NCBI GenBank assembly: GCA_964547975.1
Contig: CAZJRM010000051.1
Coordinates: 1-25,678 of the forward strand
DNA from: CAYJPV01 sp964547975
GTDB lineage: Bacteria; Acidobacteriota; Vicinamibacteria; Vicinamibacterales; JAKQTR01
Length of the DNA stretch: 25,678 nt
Reading direction: 5' to 3'
The stretch's first letter is position 1. Each line of letters opens with the position of its first letter. Positions 7,033 to 14,631 of this stretch are shown here, one piece after another. The notes beneath the pieces were generated by a model. That model made no database searches. It saw only the letters and a list, made by a program, of their open reading frames with translations, and was not told where the DNA came from. The position numbers and the translations under genes are program-made.

Positions 7033-8352
7033 CTACGCGCCGTCGTACCGGAGCGCCTCGATGGGCGGCAGCACCGACGCCCGCCGCGCCGGGTACGTGG
7101 CGGCCGCGACGCCGATCAGCGTCAGTAATCCGACCGACCACGCGACCGTCGGCCACGTGATGATCATGCCGGCAAACCGGGTCGGCATCGGGGCCAGGTT
7201 GACCAGCGAGCACAACCCGGCGCCGATGACCATGCCAATCGCGCCGCTCAACGCCGTCAGGAACAGCCCTTCCGAGAAGAACTGCCACTGGATGCCCGAT
7301 GCGGTCGCGCCGATGGCCTTGCGCACGCCGATTTCCACCGTCCGCTCGCGCACGGCCACGAGCATGATGTTCATGACGCCAATCCCGCCCAGCAGGAGCG
7401 TGACGACGGAGACGGCCAGGAAGAACTCGTCCATGCCCTCGATCATCTTGTCGAACATCACGGCTTCGACCGCCGTGTTCCAGAAACTCACGGCCTCGAT
7501 GTCGTCGCGGTCGAACCCGTGCCGTTTCGCGAGGATGGCGCGCACGTCGTCTTCAAAGACGCCGCGCGACAGGAGGCCGAACAGGCTGCCCGCCCGCGCG
7601 GCCTCGCGATCGATCTGCTCCCGAATCTGCGTCGTGACCCAGTCGTGCGGCGACGCGATGATCGCCGACAGGTGGTCGGGCGTGTTCAGCTGTCCCGGCA
7701 TCGGGAAGTCCTTCCGCGCGGTTTCCCACGGCATGAAGAACCGCCCGTCGTCCGACCCGGTGTAGTTGGAGTCCTGCTGCTTCTTCCGGATGCGGCCGAT
7801 CACCGTGTAGGGAATGCCGTTGAGCGTGACGGCCGCCCCGACGGGATCCCGATCCGCGAACAGCTGCTTCGAGGCTTCGAACCCCAGGATCACGACACGC
7901 CGGGCCTCGGCGCAATCCTGCTCGCTGATGGTCCGGCCACGGTCCACCTCCAGCGTCCGCATGTACTGGAAGATGGGCCAGATGCCGCTGATCTGCACCG
8001 AGCTCGCGTTGAAGGCGCTCTTCGCCTTGATCCCCCCGCGCATCAGTTCCGGACTGATGTGCTGCACGAGCTTCGATTCACGTTTGAGCGCGAGGAGATC
8101 GTCGATGGTCAGCCGCACCACCGAGCCCGCGCGCTCGCCGCCGGCCTGCAGGCTCGTCCGCCCGTTGCGGATGATCAGGATGTTCTTGCCGAGTTCCCGA
8201 AGGACCGTCTGGTTGCCGCGCGCGAATCCTTCGCCGACGGCCGACAGCACCACGACGGAGATCACCCCCCACATGATGCCGAACATCGTCAGGAAGCTGC
8301 GCAGCTTGTTGGCGCGCAGGTTCGCGAACGTCTGGGTCAGCAGGTCGCGCAT
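7033..8352 (-). CDS. MacB/FtsX-type ABC permease (first of pair)
   Basis: This 439-residue protein starts with 'MRDLLTQTFANLRANKLRS', a typical MacB permease N-terminus, followed by helix 1 ('FLTMFGIMWGVISVVVL'). A MacB_PCD periplasmic domain follows, then the FtsX domain with 'GGIGVMNIMLVAVRERTVEI' and 'GVRKAIGATASG', and a closing helix before 'YPARRASVLPPIEALRYD'. It is a paralogue of the next gene downstream. The ATG at 8352 lies 4 bases after the adaptor's stop codon, so translation is probably coupled. It lacks any ATPase domain. The two permeases probably form a heterodimer, as is usual when two FtsX genes are paired; that is inference. The substrate is unknown. Confidence 0.92.
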   Translation of the reverse strand: MRDLLTQTFANLRANKLRSFLTMFGIMWGVISVVVLSAVGEGFARGNQTVLRELGKNILIIRNGRTSLQAGGERAGSVVRLTIDDLLALKRESKLVQHISPELMRGGIKAKSAFNASSVQISGIWPIFQYMRTLEVDRGRTISEQDCAEARRVVILGFEASKQLFADRDPVGAAVTLNGIPYTVIGRIRKKQQDSNYTGSDDGRFFMPWETARKDFPMPGQLNTPDHLSAIIASPHDWVTTQIREQIDREAARAGSLFGLLSRGVFEDDVRAILAKRHGFDRDDIEAVSFWNTAVEAVMFDKMIEGMDEFFLAVSVVTLLLGGIGVMNIMLVAVRERTVEIGVRKAIGATASGIQWQFFSEGLFLTALSGAIGMVIGAGLCSLVNLAPMPTRFAGMIITWPTVAWSVGLLTLIGVAAATYPARRASVLPPIEALRYDGA

Positions 8353-8356
8353 GACG

Positions 8357-9544
8357 TCACTGCAGCAGCACGCGCTGCCCCTCGGTCAGGCCGCTCAACA
8401 CCTGCGTCCGGGTCCCGTTGCTGACACCAATCTTGACGGCCCGGCGCTCGCGGCCGTTCTCGGCGGACGGCAGCACCAGGTCCACCGACGCGTTCCGCTG
8501 CGCGTCGTAGACGATGGCCGCCTCGGGAACGACGAGCGTCTGGCGGTGCATCTCGAGAATGATCTCCGCGTTGGCCGTCATGTTCGCCAGCAACTCGCCG
8601 CCGGCGTTGTCGATCGAGACTTTCACCTCGAAGCTGATGACGTTGTCCTTGTCGGTCCCCATCGGCGAGATCTGCGTGACCTTGCCGTCGAACTGCTTGT
8701 CCCGGAAGGTCTCGACCTTGATGCGGGCGGGCTGCCCCAGCCTGACCGCGCCGATGTCGGCTTCGTCGACGTTGCCCTTCACGTACACCTGGCTGATGTC
8801 ACCGAGTACCATCACGAGCGTGGCATTGGCCCCCAGATTGAGAATCGACGACACCGGGCTGCCGAGTTCGACCGGGCGTGACAGCACCATGCCCTCGATC
8901 GGCGAACGGATGGTCGCGTTGGCCAGTTCTTCTTCCGCCCGCTCGACCGCGGCCTGCGCCGCCGCGACGGCCGCTCTCGCCTGTGCCACACGCGCCAGCG
9001 CCACGCCCAGCTGCGTCTTCGCCGCCTGCTGACGATTCACCGCCAGTTCCAGCGCGCCGCGCGCATCGTCCAGCACCTGCGGCGCGATCAGCTTCTCGTG
9101 CGACAGTGCTTCCGCGCGTTCGACATTGCGCCGGGCAAAGGGCACGTCGGGGCCTTCGGCCTCGACCTTGTTCTTCTCGTGCTCGGCTTCGGCCGCGCTG
9201 AAATTGGCCTGCGCCCCGTTCAGCGCCGCTCGCGCCTCGCGCGCCCTGGCCGCCAGGTTGTCCTTGTCGAGTTCGACCAGGATCTGCCCGACGTGAACGC
9301 GGTCGCCGATGTCGACCTTCAGTTCCTTGACGATGCCGTTGGCCTTCGACTTGATTTCGACCTTCGCCACCGGCTCGACACGGCCGGTCGCGACGACCGA
9401 CTTGGCGAGGTCACCCCGTTCGACCTTGGCGACGCGCGACTCGTCGAGGTCCGGCCCCGACTTGCCGACAACGGCCCAGCCACCCAGGGCGAGCACAATC
9501 ACTCCGGCGGTCGTTCCCGCCACCACTTTGCGTGTCCTGGTCAC
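8357..9544 (-). CDS. MacA-like periplasmic adaptor (HlyD/RND MFP family)
   Basis: The 395-residue protein has an N-terminal membrane anchor (about 8-27). A biotinyl-lipoyl half-motif follows ('VEIKSKANGIVKELKVDIGD', then 'RVHVGQILVELD'), then a long alpha-helical hairpin of Ala/Glu/Arg heptads (about 98-215). The second lipoyl half is 'ATIRSPIEGMVLSRPVELGS', and beta-barrel and membrane-proximal domains end at 'GLTEGQRVLLQ'. This is the order found in MacA-type adaptors, which link an inner-membrane MacB pump to a TolC-like channel. The GTG start at 9544 is supported by a strong AGGAGG eight bases upstream. It is first in a leftward cluster with two FtsX-type permeases. No outer-membrane factor or ATPase gene lies nearby, so the missing parts must be encoded elsewhere. 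Confidence 0.93.
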   Translation of the reverse strand: MTRTRKVVAGTTAGVIVLALGGWAVVGKSGPDLDESRVAKVERGDLAKSVVATGRVEPVAKVEIKSKANGIVKELKVDIGDRVHVGQILVELDKDNLAARAREARAALNGAQANFSAAEAEHEKNKVEAEGPDVPFARRNVERAEALSHEKLIAPQVLDDARGALELAVNRQQAAKTQLGVALARVAQARAAVAAAQAAVERAEEELANATIRSPIEGMVLSRPVELGSPVSSILNLGANATLVMVLGDISQVYVKGNVDEADIGAVRLGQPARIKVETFRDKQFDGKVTQISPMGTDKDNVISFEVKVSIDNAGGELLANMTANAEIILEMHRQTLVVPEAAIVYDAQRNASVDLVLPSAENGRERRAVKIGVSNGTRTQVLSGLTEGQRVLLQ

Positions 9545-9852
9545 GAAACTCTCCTCCTGCTTCGCGGTTGCCGGCTACCGTCAAATACGCGCGCGCTGGA
9601 GATGTGGTTCCACGACGACGTCCGTTGCGGCCAGAAGCCGCGAGCCGTTGTTGTTTGACGGAATCCGCCCCGCCCAGTGTTTACCGGGATTTCACACGGC
9701 TCGTGATACACTCAAAGGGTCCCAGCAACAGGCGAGTTGCACGGCAGACCCCCTCCCCGGGAGAGGCCGGCGACTCGACTATCCCGGCGCCTCCAGGCAT
9801 GGAATCCTGCGGCGCGGGAGTTTCGAGCCGCTGGCTCCAGTGAAGGAATGCA
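9545..9852. other. Divergent spacer between adaptor and DUF2934 genes
   Basis: The 308-base spacer separates the leftward adaptor cluster from the rightward DUF2934 gene. It holds the adaptor's AGGAGG site (9551-9556 region) and, near 9845, a GAAGGA site for the rightward gene. A possible rightward promoter lies in the middle (listed separately). No RNA gene or further reading frame could be supported. Confidence 0.55.
9680..9710 (+). promoter_or_regulatory. Weak candidate promoter upstream of the DUF2934 gene
   Basis: TTTACC (9680-9685) and GATACA (9705-9710) resemble -35 and -10 boxes, but the 19-base spacer is long. They would give a 5' leader of about 135 bases. The DNA around is less GC-rich than its surroundings, which adds slight support. 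Confidence 0.3.
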
Positions 9853-10188
9853 ATGGCGAAGAGCACGAAGAAGTCCGAGTCCCCTGCTGAATCCAAGCCC
9901 GCTGTCCGCCGCAGCCGGACGACGAAGACCGCGGCCGCGACGACCGAAGCACCGGCAACCCGCCGCGTGGCCAGCCCGCGCCGCAAGAAGGTCATCGATG
10001 TCGTCGGGGATCGTGGCCTGACGCCGGCGGTTGCGGCACAGGCCGCGTTGTCGGTGACCGCCCCGGAGCCGACGCACGACGAGATCGCGACACGCGCGTA
10101 TTTCCTCCACCTGCAGGGTTCGCACGATTCGGTCAGCAACTGGATGCAGGCCGTCGCCGAGTTGCGGGCGGAACGCGGACTGATCTAG
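9853..10188 (+). CDS. DUF2934 domain protein with basic, Ala-rich N-terminus
   Basis: The protein has 111 residues. The first 50 are rich in Lys, Arg, Ala, Ser and Thr ('KKSESPAESKPAVRRSRTTK'), look disordered, and recall nucleic-acid-binding tails. Residues 73-108 match the DUF2934 pattern: 'THDEIATRAYFLHLQG' followed by W97 and 'AVAELRAERG'. DUF2934 proteins are small, of unknown function, and common in Acidobacteria and Proteobacteria. The ATG has GAAGGA five bases upstream. The next gene, ligD, follows after 69 bases filled entirely by a heptamer array, so co-transcription with ligD is possible. A link to DNA repair is only suggested by position and the basic tail. Confidence 0.8.
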   Translation: MAKSTKKSESPAESKPAVRRSRTTKTAAATTEAPATRRVASPRRKKVIDVVGDRGLTPAVAAQAALSVTAPEPTHDEIATRAYFLHLQGSHDSVSNWMQAVAELRAERGLI

Positions 10189-10257
10189 GCTTTCGGCTTT
10201 CGGCCTGCGGCTCGCGGCCCCCAGCCTCTGGCCGCTAGCCTCTAGCCTCTAGCGGCC
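10189..10257. repeat. Heptanucleotide tandem array 2, filling the whole spacer
   Basis: From the base after the DUF2934 stop codon, 7-base units all beginning with GC run up to the ligD start: GCTTTCG twice, GCCTGCG, GCTCGCG, GCCCCCA, GCCTCTG, GCCGCTA, GCCTCTA twice, then GCGGCC, whose seventh base is the A of the ATG. The entire intergenic sequence is therefore repeat. Confidence 0.88.
10230..10257 (+). promoter_or_regulatory. Inverted repeat abutting the ligD start codon
   Basis: GGCCGCTAG (10230-10238) and CTAGCGGCC (10249-10257) form a 9-bp perfect stem with a 10-base loop. The right arm touches the ATG at 10258, and no Shine-Dalgarno is present. In the mRNA this hairpin would occlude the ribosome landing site. 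It is made from units of heptamer array 2. Confidence 0.5.
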
Positions 10258-12297
10258 ATGCCCACGCTGTCGCCCTGGCGGGATGAGCCGAGCCGTTTGC
10301 GGCCGATGCTCGCCTCGCCGGGCGGGGCGCCGCTTCAGGACCCCCACCTCTCATACGAACCCAAGTACGACGGCATCCGGGCCGTCGTCTGCCTGCAGCC
10401 TCGCGGCGATGCCGGTCGCGTGCGCGTGTACTCGCGTCTCGGTAACGAGAAGTCGGCGCAGTTCCCCGAACTCGTGCGCGAGTTCGAACGCTTCGCGCGC
10501 GGACTTGCGGCGCCGCTGGTCCTCGAAGGCGAAATCGTCGCGATCGATGCGGCGGGCCAGCCCACCAGTTTCACGGCCCTGCAGGATCGCCTGCACGCGC
10601 GCGCCGGCACCCGCGCCACCAGGGCCGCCGAACGCCCTGCGGCGTTCGTCGCCTTCGACATCATCCGCGACGGAGACGACGACCTCCGATCGTTACCCCT
10701 GTCTGCCCGGCGCCTGCGCCTCGAGCGGGCCTGGACGGACACGGGCTCGCCGTTGCTGCGCCTGAGCGAATTCGCCGCCGGCGACGGGACCGCGCTCATG
10801 GCACGCGCGGTCGCCGACGGCTGGGAAGGGCTCGTCGCCAAACACCTCGAGTCGCGGTATCACTCGGGCGCGCGCACCGCCGACTGGCGCAAGATCAAGC
10901 TGTCGCACCGCGATTCGTTCGTTGTGGGAGGATGGACGGCCCGTCGGGGGTCGCGTCACGTCATCGGCGCGTTGCTGCTTGGCGTCCGGGAACCGCGCGG
11001 GCTCCGTTTTGCCGGATCGGTCGGGAGCGGATTCAGCCACGCCGAACTCGGGCGGCTGGCCGACACGCTCGCTCCGCTGGCCAGCAAGGCTTGCCCGTTC
11101 GACGGCGGCCCTCCCACGGCCGAGCCGACGCACTGGGTGCGGCCGACGCTCGTCGCCGAGGTGCGTTTCGCCGAGTGGACGCCGTCCGGCCACCTCCGGC
11201 ATCCGGTGTACCTCGGCCTGCGGGATGACGTCGACTCGCGGGGGGGCCGGCGCGACTCGCGGGCGGGCCGGCTTCAGCCGGCCCCAGCCCCGTCACGTCC
11301 CGCTGAAGCCGGACGCCACGTGGACGCCGGACGCCACGCGGACACCGTCGTCGCCCAACTCGACGCCGTGGTGGCCCAGCTCGACACGCTCGAACACGGC
11401 CCCGGCGGCGGCACGCTCGTCCTGCCTGACGGCTCGAAACTCGAGGTCACGAACCTCCGGAAGGTCTTCTGGCCGGCGTCGCGCCGCACCAAAGGGGATC
11501 TGCTCCGTTATTACACGCGCGTGTCGCCGTACATCCTGCCGGTCGTGCAGGATCGGCCGCTCGTGATGAAACGCCTCCCCAACGGTATAGCCGGCAAGGC
11601 GTTCTACCAGCAGCGGGGTCCCGAACACGCCCCCGACGGCATCCGCATCGAAGCGGTGGACGGCGATACGGACGTCCCGAATCGTGTCGTCGGCGGGTCG
11701 CTGCGGACGCTGCTCTACCTGGCGCAACTGGCGGTCGTGTCCCAGGATCCCTGGTTCTCGCGGGTCCAGTCGCCGGACCACCCCGACTTCGCCGCCTTCG
11801 ATCTCGACCCGATGCCCGGCGTCAGCTTCGCGGAGGTTCGCGACGTCGCGCGGTGGATCCGCGACGAGCTGGACACCCTCGGCATCACCGCGGCGCCCAA
11901 GACTTCCGGGTCGAGCGGGATTCACCTGTTCGTGAAGCTGCCGCCGGGACTGCCGTTCCAGGCCGGCCAGATCTTCGCGCAGATCGTCGCCACGATCGTG
12001 TCGCAGAAACACCCGCACACCGCCACGGTGGAACGGACGGTCGAGGCACGCGGGCGCACCGTCTACGTGGACTACCTGCAGAACATCCGCGGCAAGTCGC
12101 TGGCGTGTGCCTACAGCGCGCGCGCCTCGGAGTTTGCCGGCGTCTCGATGCCGCTGACCTGGGCCGACCTCGACACGGACGTCGATCCCCGCGACTTCAC
12201 GATCGACAACGCCCCGTCCCTGCTCGCGGACATCGGAGACGGATGGGCCGAGGCGCTGAAGGGCACGCCGGCCGACCTGGGCGCCCTGTTACGATAG
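10258..12297 (+). CDS. ligD: LigD-type DNA ligase/primase-polymerase, LIG-POL order
   Basis: The 679-residue protein is a two-domain LigD. The ligase half (about 12-325) has the adenylated lysine K36 in 'EPKYDGIR', motif III 'FVAFDII' (130-136), motif IV 'EGLVAK' (190-195), motif V 'DWRKIK' (209-214) and an OB domain with 'GSVGSGFS'. A repeat-built linker (about 325-380) leads to a polymerase half (385-679). That half has the catalytic 'FDLDP' (D515, D517), 'SGSSGIHLFVKL' (H556) and D605 in 'VYVDYLQN', as in archaeo-eukaryotic primase-type LigD. LigD repairs double-strand breaks by non-homologous end joining with Ku. The 3'-phosphoesterase domain of Pseudomonas and Mycobacterium LigD is absent; LIG-POL order is known from Bacillus. 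No Ku gene is in view. The ATG at 10258 has no ribosome-binding site. Confidence 0.95.
   Translation: MPTLSPWRDEPSRLRPMLASPGGAPLQDPHLSYEPKYDGIRAVVCLQPRGDAGRVRVYSRLGNEKSAQFPELVREFERFARGLAAPLVLEGEIVAIDAAGQPTSFTALQDRLHARAGTRATRAAERPAAFVAFDIIRDGDDDLRSLPLSARRLRLERAWTDTGSPLLRLSEFAAGDGTALMARAVADGWEGLVAKHLESRYHSGARTADWRKIKLSHRDSFVVGGWTARRGSRHVIGALLLGVREPRGLRFAGSVGSGFSHAELGRLADTLAPLASKACPFDGGPPTAEPTHWVRPTLVAEVRFAEWTPSGHLRHPVYLGLRDDVDSRGGRRDSRAGRLQPAPAPSRPAEAGRHVDAGRHADTVVAQLDAVVAQLDTLEHGPGGGTLVLPDGSKLEVTNLRKVFWPASRRTKGDLLRYYTRVSPYILPVVQDRPLVMKRLPNGIAGKAFYQQRGPEHAPDGIRIEAVDGDTDVPNRVVGGSLRTLLYLAQLAVVSQDPWFSRVQSPDHPDFAAFDLDPMPGVSFAEVRDVARWIRDELDTLGITAAPKTSGSSGIHLFVKLPPGLPFQAGQIFAQIVATIVSQKHPHTATVERTVEARGRTVYVDYLQNIRGKSLACAYSARASEFAGVSMPLTWADLDTDVDPRDFTIDNAPSLLADIGDGWAEALKGTPADLGALLR
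11233..11388 (+). repeat. Repeat-built linker inside ligD
   Basis: Four structures follow one another. A 21-base near-repeat starts at 11233 and 11254 (GACTCGCGGG core). A TTCA-loop palindrome lies at 11265-11284 with 8-bp arms GGGCCGGC/GCCGGCCC. An 18-base tandem pair (11308-11325, 11326-11343) encodes AGRHVD and AGRHAD, and a 21-base pair (11347-11367, 11368-11388) encodes VVAQLDA and VVAQLDT. All periods are multiples of three, so the frame stays open. Confidence 0.8.
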
Positions 12298-12339
12298 CGC
12301 CCAGCCCCTTGCCCCTTGCCCCTTGTTCCTTGCCCCTTC
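12298..12339. repeat. Heptanucleotide tandem array 3 (6 units)
   Basis: Directly after the ligD stop come CGCCCAG, CCCCTTG three times, TTCCTTG and CCCCTTC. The array takes up nearly all of the 48-base gap between the convergent ligD and universal stress protein genes. No separate terminator hairpin is visible in this gap. Confidence 0.85.
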
Positions 12340-12345
12340 AGGTCT

Positions 12346-12786
12346 CTACGACACAGGGTCCCTGGCGCGCAGCAGGAGCACCGGCACCCTGACCGTGTGA
12401 CGCACCTTGTCGACGGTGGCGCCGAGCAGCAGATCCTTGATGAACCGGTGACCGTGCGTCGCCATCGCCACCAGGTCGACCGACTCCGACTCCGTCAGCC
12501 GGATGATTTCGGCGGCCGGATCACCCTTCGCCAGGCGCGTCTCGACCGCGAATCCCTCCGCCATGAGCGTCGTCTTCAGGGACTCGAGGTAGGCGCGGTC
12601 CTCCTGCATCTCCGGCGACTCGCGCAGCGTCAGTTCATCGAAGTTCCGCGCGGCCCATCCGTCCGCGACGTGCACGAGCAGCAGGCTGGCGCCGCACATC
12701 CGCGCGAGAGGCCGCACGTGGTCCAGGATCGTCGCATCGCACGGGGAGTGTTCGACGGCGACCAGGATTCGTGAGTACATCGGCAT
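12346..12786 (-). CDS. Universal stress protein (UspA family)
   Basis: The 146-residue single-domain protein starts with 'MPMYSRILVAVEHSP', the usual first strand of a Usp fold with the ligand aspartate position replaced by Glu. It ends with 'VDLVAMATHGHRFIKDLLLG' and 'VRHTVRVPVLLLR'. The nucleotide-binding motif G-2x-G-9x-G(S/T) is incomplete: Phe115 stands where the second glycine would be and 'GAT' replaces GS, so ATP binding is uncertain. The ATG at 12786 has GGAGG nine bases upstream; a second ATG six bases later is possible. It lies 14 bases after the Nramp stop codon, so the two form an operon. A role in the response to metal or oxidative stress is inferred from this pairing. Confidence 0.9.
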   Translation of the reverse strand: MPMYSRILVAVEHSPCDATILDHVRPLARMCGASLLLVHVADGWAARNFDELTLRESPEMQEDRAYLESLKTTLMAEGFAVETRLAKGDPAAEIIRLTESESVDLVAMATHGHRFIKDLLLGATVDKVRHTVRVPVLLLRARDPVS

Positions 12787-12800
12787 GTCCGCGGGCCTCC

Positions 12801-14114
12801 CTACATCCACTCGAGGTACGTCTGCCAGAGCAGCCAGACGTTCAGCAACGCAATCATGACCGCGACAGGCCACGCCAGGGCGCGCATCCACCGGGGCGCC
12901 ACGAGCGCGCCCATCACGCGCCGGCTGCCCGTGAAGGCCACCAGCGGGAATACGGCGAACGGCAGCTGCAGGCTCAGGATGACCTGGCTGAGGATCAGCA
13001 GCGCGCCGGAGCCGCGTTCGCCGTAGATCAGGATTGTGGCCATGGCCGGCACGATGGCGATGGCCCGGGTAATCAACCTACGAAGCCACGGTCGCAGCCG
13101 CAGGTTGAGGAACCCTTCCATCACGATCTGCCCCGCCAGCGTCCCGGTCAGCGTCGAGTTCTGCCCCGAGAACAGCAACGCCACGGCAAACAGGGTGCTC
13201 GCCACCGACGTGCCGAGGATGGGCGCGAGCAGCTTGTAGGCATCCGAGATATCGGCCACCGACTCGTACTGCGTGCCGTGGAAGGTGGCCGCCGCCACGA
13301 CCAGGATCGCGGCGTTGATGAACAACGCCGACATCAGCGCAATCGTGGAATCGAGCGTCGAGAACCGGATCGCGTCCCGCTTCGCCACCTCATCGTCCGC
13401 GTACTTGCGCGTCTGGACGATCGACGAATGCAGGTAGAGGTTGTGCGGCATCACGGTGGCGCCGAGGATGCCGATGGCAATGTAGAGCATCGCCGGGTTC
13501 GTGAGGATCTCGGGGTCCGGTACGAAGCCGGCGGCCACTTGCCCGAGGTCCGGTTTCGACAGCCACAGCTCGATGGCAAACGCGCCCGCGATGCCGACGA
13601 TGAGCGAGACGACGATCGCCTCGAGCACCCGGAAGCGGTGCTGCTGCATGAAGAGGATGATCAGCACGTCGAGGGCGGTGAGCGCGACGCCCATGGCGAG
13701 CGGAATCCCGAAGAGCAGCTGGAGCGCGATGGCCGCCCCGACCACCTCCGCCAGGTCGCAGGCCGCGATCGCGATCTCCGCGAAGACCCACAGGATGAAG
13801 GCGACCGGCCTCGAGTAGTACGCGCGGCAGGCCTGCGCGAGGTCGAGCCCGCTGGCAATGCCGAGGCGCGCCGACAGGGCCTGCAGCAGGATCGCCATCA
13901 GGTTCGAGATCATGACCACGCTGAGCAGCGTGTAGCCGAACCTCGCGCCGCCGGCAATGTCGGTGGCCCAGTTGCCCGGGTCCATGTAGCCGACCGCGAC
14001 GAGGTAGCCGGGGCCGGCAAACGCGAAGAGCTTGCGCCAGAACCCGGCGTTGACCGGAATCGGAATGGTCCCGTGGACCTCCGACAGGCTCTTCTCAGTC
14101 AGGACGGATGCCAC
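12801..14114 (-). CDS. mntH: Nramp-family divalent metal transporter (MntH type)
   Basis: The 437-residue protein has about eleven membrane helices and both Nramp hallmark motifs: 'DPGNW' (45-49, helix 1) and 'VMPHNLYLHS' (221-230, helix 6). D45, N48 and M222 are the metal ligands in structures of the family, which imports Mn(II) and Fe(II) with protons. M222 argues for transition metal over magnesium. The GTG start at 14114 has only a weak TGAGG upstream. The leader (14115-14232) contains a heptamer array and no recognisable yybP-type manganese riboswitch or clean MntR/Fur box. The universal stress protein gene follows by 14 bases. Import across the inner membrane is the likely role. Confidence 0.95.
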   Translation of the reverse strand: MASVLTEKSLSEVHGTIPIPVNAGFWRKLFAFAGPGYLVAVGYMDPGNWATDIAGGARFGYTLLSVVMISNLMAILLQALSARLGIASGLDLAQACRAYYSRPVAFILWVFAEIAIAACDLAEVVGAAIALQLLFGIPLAMGVALTALDVLIILFMQQHRFRVLEAIVVSLIVGIAGAFAIELWLSKPDLGQVAAGFVPDPEILTNPAMLYIAIGILGATVMPHNLYLHSSIVQTRKYADDEVAKRDAIRFSTLDSTIALMSALFINAAILVVAAATFHGTQYESVADISDAYKLLAPILGTSVASTLFAVALLFSGQNSTLTGTLAGQIVMEGFLNLRLRPWLRRLITRAIAIVPAMATILIYGERGSGALLILSQVILSLQLPFAVFPLVAFTGSRRVMGALVAPRWMRALAWPVAVMIALLNVWLLWQTYLEWM

Positions 14115-14131
14115 AGGGGCAGTCTACCTCA

Positions 14132-14173
14132 GGGGCATGGGACATGGGGCATGGGACATGGGGCATGGGGCAC
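14132..14173. repeat. Heptanucleotide tandem array 4 in the mntH leader (6 units)
   Basis: GGGGCAT and GGGACAT alternate five times and end in GGGGCAC, strictly every 7 bases. The array begins 18 bases upstream of the mntH GTG and would be part of its mRNA leader (read there as ATGCCCC and ATGTCCC). It is the most regular of the five arrays and so probably the youngest. Confidence 0.88.
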
Positions 14174-14232
14174 CCCCTGCGCGACTCACGCCCCGCCGTC
14201 AGCCGGATGAGTGGGACACCGTGCTCAGCTCT

Positions 14233-14583
14233 CTAGGTGACGCGTCCCTCTGCCCGTTTCAGCCCGACGGCGATGATCAGCCAGGCGAGGCCGAGGAACG
14301 CGAAGGAGACGTAGATCGGCACCAGCGTCTCGGCCCAGCCCATCAACACGTTCGACATATTCGGGTTCGGCCCGGACGCAGCCAATCCGCCAAGCACCGT
14401 GGCGGCGCCCGCGGCGGCGCTCGACAGAGCCGAGAAGATCCCGGCCAGGGAGAAGGGTCGCATGAGCGCCAGTTTGCTCTCGGTCGGCTTCACGAGGTAG
14501 AGAATTGCCGTCCCGAGGCCGCCGATGCCGCTGGCGAACACCGAGAGCCACATCAGGTACATCCCGAGGTGAGTGAAGAACAT
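14233..14583 (-). CDS. Small membrane protein of unknown function, three helices
   Basis: This 116-residue protein was not recognised. It has three hydrophobic segments (about 7-30, 45-68 and 84-107) joined by short loops and a positively charged tail ('LKRAEGR'). The middle segment is rich in Ala, Gly and Ser. The ATG at 14583 is supported by AGGAGG five bases upstream; a longer in-frame extension is not credible. It is read away from the ECF sigma factor gene, with an 82-base spacer carrying a palindrome, so it may belong to that factor's regulon. It could also run together with mntH downstream, 118 bases away. Confidence 0.7.
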   Translation of the reverse strand: MFFTHLGMYLMWLSVFASGIGGLGTAILYLVKPTESKLALMRPFSLAGIFSALSSAAAGAATVLGGLAASGPNPNMSNVLMGWAETLVPIYVSFAFLGLAWLIIAVGLKRAEGRVT

Positions 14584-14631
14584 CGTCGCCTCCTGTCGTC
14601 TGATCAGGTACAACACGGCATGTCGGTGTTC

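Noticed and set aside
14115..14232. Manganese (yybP-ykoY) riboswitch upstream of mntH
   Set aside because: No conserved loop sequences were found; the leader is mainly a heptamer array.
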